From: Chloroflexota bacterium
GTDB lineage: Bacteria; Chloroflexota; Anaerolineae; Aggregatilineales; Phototrophicaceae
Assembly (NCBI GenBank): GCA_016223085.1
Contig: JACRPS010000004.1
Location: forward strand, 186,001-250,000
Reading direction: 5' to 3'
Length of the DNA stretch: 64,000 nucleotides
In this document: piece after piece, positions 24,601 through 31,374 of the stretch
How the letters are laid out: every line of letters begins with the position of its first letter
Numbering within the stretch: the stretch's first letter is position 1
Position numbers and translations under genes: made by a program
The notes under the pieces: generated by a model
The model's database searches: none
What the model saw: only the letters and a program-made list of their open reading frames with translations
Told to the model about the DNA's origin: nothing

Positions 24601-24849
24601 GACGGGGTAGATAACACCCTTGATAACTGTGCGGTCAACGCCAACCCCGATCAAACGGACACCGATGGAGATGGCATCGGCGATGCCTGCGACTCCACAC
24701 CAACCGGAGATGTGGATGGTGACGGTCTGGACAACGCCCGTGATAACTGTCCGGCGGTGTCCAATCCTGATCAGAGTGACATGAATGGAAACGGCGTTGG
24801 TGATGTGTGCGAACCGGAAGCCACCGAAGAACCCGGTTCGTCGGCGTAA
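21619..24849 (+). CDS. large secreted subtilisin-like (S8) protein with DUF11 and thrombospondin type 3 repeats
   Basis: The protein has 1076 residues from ATG 21619, preceded by GAGGGAG. The signal peptide ends near PTLAQ (about 36). Residues 53-94 are six tandem 7-residue repeats (GLSVTGF type). The S8 domain follows: Asp138 in LLIVDDF, His146 in QAHGYDV, oxyanion Asn451 in ASSGN, and Ser516 in GTSYASP, so the catalytic set is complete. A domain of about 95 residues (267-361, starting VSPVLECVANNGNG) is inserted between His and Ser. It recurs at about 695-785 (VSPVLECVAVNGEG). Two DUF11-type repeats and four calcium-binding thrombospondin type 3 repeats (DTDGDGIGNACD type) end the protein. 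No sortase motif or C-terminal anchor is seen. It is likely a secreted or cell-surface protease. Confidence 0.88.
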   Translation: MLYRQFSRFRWARCFTLLFAAIIVTFSGRPVPTLAQSTTPSCAVTPDKLDGQGLSVTGFGLSVTQLGLNVTQLGLSVTGFGLSVTQFGLNVTQFGTPEQIITDITNNIVTPAWLTNLLPGIQGGTGYNGTKTALLIVDDFSSPQAHGYDVRKVAEDLRNAADSADDGQRNNSPNITLFNVDISTEAIGFVSTAIAQTIRDNVNSLIGQGYQHFVINMSFGLVPCTDVFNGTLTDEETGQTRSFNVTFNYDSFEAARDQTLAAKTKQVSPVLECVANNGNGSYTAYFGYENRNPVAVTIPRGNNNRFHPEPKDRGQPTVFGPGRQRFVFKVDFNGRNLVWQLKGPDGKGRTATASSNPTQDCARRGITPPAQGNLVIVPTGYGLSQYVVERLGIPTAFADEYLYHLVSVAQDDPISGLRPLMRGYLERSYQEQQDSNPATIFAVIPVASSGNFRHLFGGTPLAPSIFPEIIATGATLGDYGPRWTLSHDGNTLAPGAGYPFEYDAQGKISRIGAGTSYASPYFSMLSALWLTYPSACTFGNGLPPLTANATPKNTNAIIIPNGASPLACAKPQLTADLSLTKTDVADPVIAGDDVSYMVTVMNSGPATAANVVVTDSIPTGTTLKSATPSSESASCEGSVCNLGDMTSGQSISILFVVTAPATGTTITNTAIVASETPDPNTTNNQDSETTTIKALEKVSPVLECVAVNGEGSYHAYFGYNNPNSIAVTIPIGPNNEFVPAPQDRGQGTIFQPGRQVDVFSFSFNGSNQVWKLNGITATASSDFRQRCGDVGVTKSAPEQVTLGEHVVYTLTVSNNSPRQVDNIVLTDALPDNVTVKWASPECSIYGNTVTCNLGTLAGSSSKAVTIKATPTSAGTVTNTVNLTSSEGAKGNPANNSATVSTYVAEPPPPPDYDEDGLADTVDNCPEVYSPDQTDTDGDGIGNACDPTPNGDSDSDGVDNAADNCPVIPNTDQLDTDGDRLGDACDPTPNGDTDGDGVDNTLDNCAVNANPDQTDTDGDGIGDACDSTPTGDVDGDGLDNARDNCPAVSNPDQSDMNGNGVGDVCEPEATEEPGSSA
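21775..21900 (+). repeat. tandem 63-bp duplication encoding six 7-residue repeats
   Basis: Two 63-base units encode GLSVTGF-GLSVTQL-GLNVTQL and GLSVTGF-GLSVTQF-GLNVTQF. Each unit is itself three 21-base repeats. The regular Gly-Leu-x-Val-Thr spacing is unusual for a propeptide and suggests a short beta-solenoid or a flexible, variable segment. Confidence 0.85.
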
Positions 24850-24859
24850 GGCAGACACG

Positions 24860-24889
24860 ACAGGGACGGTAAGTGCCGTCCCTGTTTCT
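24860..24889 (+). terminator. intrinsic terminator, probably bidirectional, between convergent genes
   Basis: A perfect 10-bp stem (ACAGGGACGG / CCGTCCCTGT) has a 6-base loop and a TTCTT tail. It lies 10 bases after the protease stop codon and 11 bases before the convergent kinase stop codon. Confidence 0.75.
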
Positions 24890-24900
24890 TCCAGACGAAT

Positions 24901-27900
24901 CTACTCCGGCGTGCCGTTGTCCAGCACGTCGTCAACAACGCGATAGAGATCAAGCGATTTGCCCCGGTTAAGGCTGGCCTCGATGGACTGCGGGGGCAGC
25001 GTCTGTTGCAGCCGGTCCAGCACCGGCTGCGCCACTTTCCGTGTACCTTCGTAAGTGGCGGGGTGGTTTAAAACCAGCCCAAGCCATTCCAGACTACGGG
25101 TTGGGTCGGCTTGCAAGGCGGCCAGGCCGGCCAATCCTTCCAGCAGCGTGGGCACGGCTTCGATCTCCCGCGCGTGCCGCAGCCCATCGCGGTACAAGTC
25201 AGCCGCACGCGACTCATCCCCACAGGCGCGGGCGACATTGCCCAGGTTGACCAGAGTCGTCGCCACACCGCGCCGGTTGCCGATGGCACGCGCCAGCGCC
25301 AGGCTTTCTTCGTAGTAGTGCGTGGCACGGGGGTAATCGGACTGGAACTCGGCAATCACGCCCAGGTTATCCAGCGCCAGCGCCACCAACCGGCGCTCAC
25401 CGATGGAACGCGCAATCTCCAATGACTGCTCAAAGCGGCGATTTGCCAGATCATAATCGCGTTGCTCGCCGGCGACGCTGCCCAGATTCAGCAGGGAGGC
25501 CGCCGCGCGCCGCCGTTCGCCACTGGCTTGGGTGATGGCAAAGGTTTCTTCAAAGTAGCGCGTGGCAGCAGCGTAATCTCCCTGGGCAAAGGCTGCCATC
25601 CCCAGATTATTAATCACGCTCGCAATCGTATTTTGATCGTTCTCCGCGCGGCTGATCGCCAGCCCCTGCTCGCACAATTCGATAGCGCCGGCATAATCGC
25701 CCAAGTGGAACAGCGCCAGGCCGATACGATCCAGCGCGCGGGCAATCCCTTCCCGGTGGTCCAGCGACCGGAAAATCGCCAGACTGGATTCGCACAGGCT
25801 TCGGGCGCGGTGGTAATCGCCCATATAGATGTACAAATCGCCCAGTTCCAGCGAAGCGAGGGCGATACCGGCCTGATCGTTTAAACCCTGCCACAGTTGC
25901 AGCGACTGCTCAAGCTGCTGGCTGGCCGCTGGATAGTCGCCGGTATATTTCAGCGCCTCGCCCAGCTTCAGGTGATCGTCCGCGCGCAGCGACCGGGCCT
26001 CCGTATCCGGCAGCGAAGCCGCATCGAGCAGTTCGAGCGCGCGCGTAAAGTGGTTAATTGCGTCGGCAAAGGCACTTACCTGTAGCGCATAAGCGCCGGC
26101 CTGCTGCCGATAGTGCCGTTCTTTCTCCGGTTCCTGGGCACTGCGCCAATGCTGCGCCAGCCGGGCGGACTGTTCCGGGCTGTCCGCGTACACCACCTCC
26201 AGCGCCTCGGCAACGCGGCGGTGGAGAGTGCGCATAACCTCCGCCGGTATCATGTTCAGCGCGCCCATCCGCAGCTTGTCGTGGGCAAAGCGCCAGTGTC
26301 CATCCTGCACTTCCAGCACGGCGCAGTTGTTACAGGTAATGAGCCAGCTTTCGAGATGGCGACCGTCCCGCACCTGTTCGAGCACTGCCAGATCCAGTTC
26401 GCGCCCGGCCACCGCCGCCAGCCACAGTAGTTCCAGGTCCGCTTCCGGCACGCGCGACAGGCGGCGCTGGACAAACCGTTCGATGCCGCCGGCCATGACT
26501 GACTGGGGCAGCGAAATACGTCCCACTCTGTCAAGGCTGCCGGCTTCTTCCGCCAGAGCACGTACGACTTCCACCAGGAAAAAGACGTTGCCCTCGGTTT
26601 CCCGTTCCAGAAACTGCAATATCTGCGGTTGCTGACCGGCCTCGCCCAGCATCGAGGTGGTCAACGCGGCGATGTGGTGTGACCCCAGCCGCGACAGCCG
26701 GAGCAGTTGCGCCCCTGGAAACATCTGGGGCAGATCAGGCCGTTCATCATCGCGGTAGCTGGCAAGGATGAGCAGCGGTAGATCGGTAGCCATGCCACAA
26801 AGCACCTTCAGCACATCCAGACTTTCGCGCGACCACTGCAAATCTTCCAGCAGCAGCATCGTCGGCTGGCTCTGCTGGCGGAACAGACTGGCAATCGTCC
26901 CCACCAGACGCTGCTGGTAGGCCACGCCTTCGATCACCGGCACATCGGGAATGACACGCTGCTGCAGCAGGTCCATATCGTGAACGAGGTCTTTCAGGAT
27001 GCCGGCATCCAAATCGGAGAGGTCGGTCGTAAGGACCAGCCGGCGCACTGGTTCCGGCCAGAGCTGGTACGGCACGCCCCCCTCCGCCACCGCCTGACCA
27101 CGCAGCACCTGGAAGCCCCGCACCAGCGCCCGAATCCGCACTTCATCCAGCAGCCGGGTTTTGCCCACGCCGCTTTCCCCCCCAATGAGCCACATGCTGC
27201 CCTTGCCCTCGCGGGCGGCTTCCAGCGCGGCTTCCAGACGGCGGAGTTCGGCTTCACGCCCGACAAAGCGCGCCGCCTGCAAGTAACTTTCCCGGATTGC
27301 TGCGCCTTCGCTCGGCAGCGAAAACGGGGTCGCCTGTGCCAGATCAGCGAGCACGATTTCGGCCTGGATGTAACGCGCGGCCACTTTCTTCGCCAGCAGC
27401 CGCGCTACGATGTGCGGCACGTCGAGGGGCGCTTCCGCGCCGGAGGGTGAGAGTTCCTGTACCGGCAGTGAGTTCAGATCAAACGGCAGCACGCGCTCCG
27501 CGTTCAGTTGCGTCGTAGATTCATCGAGCGCCTGCGCCAGATCGTCCAGCTCATTCAGCGGCTGGTACAGCGCCGTGATGTCCGGCGGCACATTCAGTAC
27601 CTCGTTAATCAATAGGCTCACGTTGTCCACGTTGAAGGGATGCCGTCCGGCCAGCAGTTCGTAGGCCATCACTCCAATCGCGTACAGGTCGGCGCCCTGC
27701 CCGGCGCTGCCACCGATCAGCACTTCCGGCGCCATGTACGCCAGCGTCCCCACCACCCCTTCGCCAACCGGGTCACCTCGATCATGCACCAGCGACAGGC
27801 CGAAGTCCAGCACCCGCACCTGACCGTCCGTCACCAGCACATTACCCGGCTTCAGGTCACGGTGGATGATGCCACGCCGGTGCAGGTAAGCAACCGCCTG

Positions 27901-28293
27901 CAGCAGTTGCACCAGCAGATTGATCTTGTGTTCCAGGGGTTGATGTTGCCCGGCGGCAATCAGGTTTTGCGCGGCTTCGAGGTAATCCATCGTAAAAAAC
28001 GGCTGGCGGTCATCGTCAAAACCGTAGTCCAGCACGCTGATGATATGCGGGTGGCGCAGCGACGCCAGCGTGTGAAACTCCTGCGCCAGCGCCAGCCGCA
28101 GGCCATCGGATTCCAGCATCACGGCAGAGGTATCAGGCGAGCCAGTGTCTTTGGGCAGACGAACGCGCTTAAACGCAACCGTTCGCTGGGTGAGGCCATC
28201 AAAGGCGCGGTAAACTTCTCCCATGCCGCCTTCACCTAGCTTTTCTAACAAGGCATAGCGGCGACCGACTAACGTCCCAAACACGCCGTTCAT
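24901..28293 (-). CDS. Ser/Thr protein kinase fused to AAA-type ATPase and TPR repeats
   Basis: The protein has 1130 residues from ATG 28293. A GTG at 28308 is rejected, because AGGGGA lies ideally before the ATG. An N-terminal Hanks-type kinase domain (about 10-265) has LGEGGMGEVY, VAFK, IIHRDLKPGN, DFG and MAPE, so all catalytic residues are kept. A predicted-ATPase (AAA_16) domain (about 335-640) has Walker A GGESGVGKT and Walker B MLLLEDLQWS. About eight or more tetratricopeptide repeats follow from about 740 to 1080 (DYHRARSLCESSLAIF, DYAGAIELCEQGLAI and similar). No transmembrane segment is visible. Such kinase-STAND-like proteins act as cytoplasmic signal integrators in Chloroflexota and Actinobacteria. 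No adjacent substrate is evident. Confidence 0.9.
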   Translation of the reverse strand: MNGVFGTLVGRRYALLEKLGEGGMGEVYRAFDGLTQRTVAFKRVRLPKDTGSPDTSAVMLESDGLRLALAQEFHTLASLRHPHIISVLDYGFDDDRQPFFTMDYLEAAQNLIAAGQHQPLEHKINLLVQLLQAVAYLHRRGIIHRDLKPGNVLVTDGQVRVLDFGLSLVHDRGDPVGEGVVGTLAYMAPEVLIGGSAGQGADLYAIGVMAYELLAGRHPFNVDNVSLLINEVLNVPPDITALYQPLNELDDLAQALDESTTQLNAERVLPFDLNSLPVQELSPSGAEAPLDVPHIVARLLAKKVAARYIQAEIVLADLAQATPFSLPSEGAAIRESYLQAARFVGREAELRRLEAALEAAREGKGSMWLIGGESGVGKTRLLDEVRIRALVRGFQVLRGQAVAEGGVPYQLWPEPVRRLVLTTDLSDLDAGILKDLVHDMDLLQQRVIPDVPVIEGVAYQQRLVGTIASLFRQQSQPTMLLLEDLQWSRESLDVLKVLCGMATDLPLLILASYRDDERPDLPQMFPGAQLLRLSRLGSHHIAALTTSMLGEAGQQPQILQFLERETEGNVFFLVEVVRALAEEAGSLDRVGRISLPQSVMAGGIERFVQRRLSRVPEADLELLWLAAVAGRELDLAVLEQVRDGRHLESWLITCNNCAVLEVQDGHWRFAHDKLRMGALNMIPAEVMRTLHRRVAEALEVVYADSPEQSARLAQHWRSAQEPEKERHYRQQAGAYALQVSAFADAINHFTRALELLDAASLPDTEARSLRADDHLKLGEALKYTGDYPAASQQLEQSLQLWQGLNDQAGIALASLELGDLYIYMGDYHRARSLCESSLAIFRSLDHREGIARALDRIGLALFHLGDYAGAIELCEQGLAISRAENDQNTIASVINNLGMAAFAQGDYAAATRYFEETFAITQASGERRRAAASLLNLGSVAGEQRDYDLANRRFEQSLEIARSIGERRLVALALDNLGVIAEFQSDYPRATHYYEESLALARAIGNRRGVATTLVNLGNVARACGDESRAADLYRDGLRHAREIEAVPTLLEGLAGLAALQADPTRSLEWLGLVLNHPATYEGTRKVAQPVLDRLQQTLPPQSIEASLNRGKSLDLYRVVDDVLDNGTPE

Positions 28294-28341
28294 ACGCTGT
28301 CCCCTCACCCGCTAACCAACGACCAACTCCCACCGTTTACG

Positions 28342-28370
28342 ATTGTATCCCGAACGGTTTTACATTTCTA
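28342..28370 (-). promoter_or_regulatory. possible promoter of the kinase-ATPase-TPR gene
   Basis: On the minus strand, TAGAAA (28365-28370), a 17-bp spacer and TACAAT (28342-28347) lie about 50 bases before ATG 28293. The -35 matches four and the -10 five of six consensus bases. Confidence 0.4.
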
Positions 28371-28385
28371 CTCGCTACTCCATGT

Positions 28386-28424
28386 AATAAAGCGCCGCAA
28401 CCGTGAAATATCCGGTAGCGGCGC
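28386..28424 (-). terminator. intrinsic terminator of the GH18-like gene
   Basis: The stem has 7 bp (GCGCCGC / GCGGCGC), an A-A mismatch and 4 bp more (ACCG / CGGT) around a 9-base loop. On the minus strand it is followed by TTTATT. It lies about 58 bases past the stop of the GH18-like gene. Confidence 0.65.
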
Positions 28425-28481
28425 ACGCCAGTGTTATGAATTGGATTGGGAACCAGTGTTGTGCCGGGGCAAGCCGGTGTA

Positions 28482-29705
28482 TCAACTGCCAACCGCAGCG
28501 GTGATGGCATTCATCAGGGTATTGTTATCATCGTCCTGGCTCAATTCCCAGATCATCACCCCGCCTAACCCCTTTTCCTGCACGTAGGCGATCTTAAACG
28601 CGAGGGACTCCGGGTCTTCGTAGCTGATCGCCACCCGTTCGATTTCGTCATATAACCAGGGGGTTTTGGTTTCATCGTCAAAAAACCGGACGTAGGCGGG
28701 GTTCGCCAGCAGCGGCGCCAGATCACGGAAATACAGGATGCCTCCCGGTCGCGTACCGTCTGGCACACCTCCTGCCGGGCTGTACAGACCAAAGCGGTCA
28801 TTTGGCAGAACGTTGCGCCACGTTTGGGCGTAAAATGGCAGGCCAACCACGATTTTCTCTGCTGGCACACCTGCTGTTAGATACCCGTTCACCGCGCCGT
28901 CCACGTTGTACTCGGTTTGCACTTCCCTGCCACGTGGATCGCGGGAATTTTTGAACAACGGCGCGTGGTGGCTGGCAATCTCACTCCACTCCCCCTGAAA
29001 GCCGTAAGTCATCACGTTGAACCAGTCGGTATACTCCACCAGTTGCAGCAGGGGAAAGTGACTGTACAGCAGTTTGATCGCCGGCACAGTCATGGTGAGC
29101 AGGTACGGCCTGGTATCACGCTGGCTCCAGTATTCCAGTTGGCCGCGCAGTTCGGCCATCAGCAGAGGGAGGTTATCGGTATCCTCCGGTCTGCCATCCA
29201 CCTGCCCGCCGCTAACCGGGTAGCGCCAGTCAATGTCAATGCCGTCAAAGCCGTACTGGCGCATGAAAGCGATGCAGGAATTGCCAAACCGGATGCGCGA
29301 CTCGCGGGTGAGCGCCACGTCGCTGAAGCGGGTAGATTGCTCCCAGCCGCCGACCGACATCAGGATTTGCAACTGGGGGTGTTTTTCCTTCAGCAACTGA
29401 AGTTGCTTAAAATTGCCGCGCACCCGTTCGCCGGGTTTATCCCCTGGATAGGAATATTCAATATCGGCCCAACGGTCGGTAAACCCACACTGACCGTTGT
29501 CCGAAATATTGATGTAGGCATACACCAGATGCGTCAACTGCGAGGCAGGAATATCGGTCACCAGATAGTCATCGTACAGGCTGTAATAGGTGTAAAAACC
29601 CACCACCCGGTACGGCGACTCTTGCTGAGCCTTTCCGTCAGCAGCGGGGAACGCCAGCAGCAGCACGAATAAAACAGGTACAAAACGGTGAAACATGTTG
29701 GTCAT
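28482..29705 (-). CDS. secreted GH18 (chitinase-like) protein with catalytic Glu replaced by Arg
   Basis: The protein has 407 residues from ATG 29705. A second ATG at 29696 has better spacing to GGAG and is equally possible, while the TTG at 29717 is unlikely. A signal peptide (FVPVLFVLLLAFPAADG) is followed by a complete GH18 fold: VVGFYTYYS, LVYAYINI, LMSVGGWEQSTRF (the SxGG motif), FDGIDIDWRYP, FNVMTYGFQGEW and a C-terminal GVMIWELSQDD. In active GH18 enzymes the DxxDxDxE motif ends in the acid Glu. Here it is DGIDIDWR (codon CGC at 29223-29225), so the acid is missing. The protein is probably a carbohydrate-binding, chi-lectin-like protein. Its likely substrate, amino-sugar polysaccharide, is inferred from the family. 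Confidence 0.85.
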   Translation of the reverse strand: MTNMFHRFVPVLFVLLLAFPAADGKAQQESPYRVVGFYTYYSLYDDYLVTDIPASQLTHLVYAYINISDNGQCGFTDRWADIEYSYPGDKPGERVRGNFKQLQLLKEKHPQLQILMSVGGWEQSTRFSDVALTRESRIRFGNSCIAFMRQYGFDGIDIDWRYPVSGGQVDGRPEDTDNLPLLMAELRGQLEYWSQRDTRPYLLTMTVPAIKLLYSHFPLLQLVEYTDWFNVMTYGFQGEWSEIASHHAPLFKNSRDPRGREVQTEYNVDGAVNGYLTAGVPAEKIVVGLPFYAQTWRNVLPNDRFGLYSPAGGVPDGTRPGGILYFRDLAPLLANPAYVRFFDDETKTPWLYDEIERVAISYEDPESLAFKIAYVQEKGLGGVMIWELSQDDDNNTLMNAITAAVGS

Positions 29706-29781
29706 GCTCCGAAACAACTTCTCACAAAACAGGCGCTACCGGATGGCAGCGCCTTAAGCCATGTCAGGATGGTGAACGAGT

Positions 29782-31362
29782 CTAGCTGCTGCGTTCACCT
29801 GATACCAGTTTACACCCGCTTTTGCTAACCTGCCGAATCTCGATATTCCAGCCGTTGTTGTCAAAACTCATCAACGGTCGGGACTGCTCCATCACCCGCC
29901 GCATCAAATCCAGATTGAAGGTCTGAATGTCGGCGGCAATCTGTGGCGTCGCCAGCACGTAGTCAATGGTGCAAACGTCGTCATTCAGTTGCAGGTATTT
30001 AACCGCCGGGTCGGTATCCACCCGCCAGTAATGGTGTGCGCCTGGAAACTTCTGCCGCAACTGGAGGAAGGCGTAATTATCAGTCACAATCACCGAATCA
30101 CGCGCAACGTTGTTTTGCAGCCAGGCAATCGCCTCCCGCTGTCCGGCCACCTGGTCCAGCGTGAACCGTTCCAGACGGCTGGAATAATAGACTATAAACG
30201 GGTACATCAGGATGACGAGCGCGACTATACCCACCAGGAAGCGCAGCAGCGGCTGCGGGAAGATACGCGCCACCTGACCAACGGCGGCGGCCAGCAGGAT
30301 GCTGATGAGCAGCGCCAAAAACGGCGCGATCATCAGAACGTCCGACACAACAATGCGCCCACCGGCAATCAGGAAAAAGGCGGCGCCCAGCGTCAGTGCC
30401 ACGACCGAGCGCAGACGGCGGTTATCCAGCGCCATCACCAGCACAAACGGCAGGCTGACCAGACCACCGTAGATCAAAATCGGGTCAGCGATCATGGTCT
30501 GGACATCCACCCACGAGCGGAAGCTGTCTGCCAGGCCGCTGCCAATGTTTAAGAACGTACCCGTCGCCGGGCCGCGGTCAGCGATGGCTTCCAGCAGGCT
30601 CACGTGCGGGAAGTTGCCGCCCAGCCACCAGCCCATCGGGAACAGTTCCTCTTTCATCTGGGCGTACAGCGGATAGAAGGCAATCAGGAAAAAGGTCAGG
30701 ATGATCCACAGCGTCGTCGCAAATCGCCAGTGATGTTTGTTGGCCTGGAGGCGAATGACGTACAGAAACGCTGGCAGCATAAAAATAGCCGATTCACGCA
30801 CCAGCACGGCCAGCCCAAAACAGACCGCACTGAGCATGTAGCGCGTCAGCTTGCGGTAGTCGCCAACGATCAGGTAAAACGACAGCAGCAGCCAGACCAG
30901 CATGATGTTGTCCAGAATGACCCGCCGCTGCAGCGACCCGGTGAGCGGTGAGAAGGCAAAGATCAGTACTACCAGAATCGGCGCAACCATCCCATGCGTC
31001 AGTTTGTAGGCGATACCAAACAGCAGCGTCACCGTAAGCGCGTGGCAGATCAGCATCAGCACCCGCCCGGATTCCGGCGATAGTTCCACCGCCGCGAAGG
31101 TGCGGGTAAGCGCGCCCCACAGGCCGATCAGGATGGAACCTGCCGGCGGTTCTTCGTAGGCATAGGTGTAGGGGGAAAGCTGTCCCTGATTCAGCAGCGC
31201 CCAGCCGTTTGACAGATTCGTCCCTTCCACATCCTGAATATAGGGGAACTGAAACAGGTTTTGCGCCTGGCTGATCACTACCAGCATCACCAGGGCGATC
31301 AGCACAAACAGGACTTTGCGGTCAACCCGCGCCGGCGTTGGAGCAGGCATCATTGTTGTCAT
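29782..31362 (-). CDS. GT-C family (GT39/ArnT-like) membrane glycosyltransferase
   Basis: The protein has 526 residues with about ten to twelve transmembrane helices. The first helix (VLFVLIALVMLVVISQ) is followed by an extracytoplasmic loop with DVEGTNLSNGWALLNQG, which resembles the acidic motif of PMT/ArnT-type GT-C transferases that use polyprenyl-phosphate sugars. A further loop has YTYAYEEPPAG, and RRVILDNIML matches a conserved position of the family. The last 110 residues are soluble and extracytoplasmic. The gene is 12 bp downstream of the LysM-GT2 fusion gene in the same direction, so the two likely work together at the cell surface. A GGGGGTG site precedes the ATG. Confidence 0.75.
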   Translation of the reverse strand: MTTMMPAPTPARVDRKVLFVLIALVMLVVISQAQNLFQFPYIQDVEGTNLSNGWALLNQGQLSPYTYAYEEPPAGSILIGLWGALTRTFAAVELSPESGRVLMLICHALTVTLLFGIAYKLTHGMVAPILVVLIFAFSPLTGSLQRRVILDNIMLVWLLLSFYLIVGDYRKLTRYMLSAVCFGLAVLVRESAIFMLPAFLYVIRLQANKHHWRFATTLWIILTFFLIAFYPLYAQMKEELFPMGWWLGGNFPHVSLLEAIADRGPATGTFLNIGSGLADSFRSWVDVQTMIADPILIYGGLVSLPFVLVMALDNRRLRSVVALTLGAAFFLIAGGRIVVSDVLMIAPFLALLISILLAAAVGQVARIFPQPLLRFLVGIVALVILMYPFIVYYSSRLERFTLDQVAGQREAIAWLQNNVARDSVIVTDNYAFLQLRQKFPGAHHYWRVDTDPAVKYLQLNDDVCTIDYVLATPQIAADIQTFNLDLMRRVMEQSRPLMSFDNNGWNIEIRQVSKSGCKLVSGERSS

Positions 31363-31374
31363 GGTACACCCCCA

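Noticed and set aside
23353-24858. 501-codon minus-strand frame opposite the secreted protease
   Set aside because: It is a shadow of the repetitive coding strand. The protease has signal peptide, catalytic motifs and Ca-binding repeats in its own frame.
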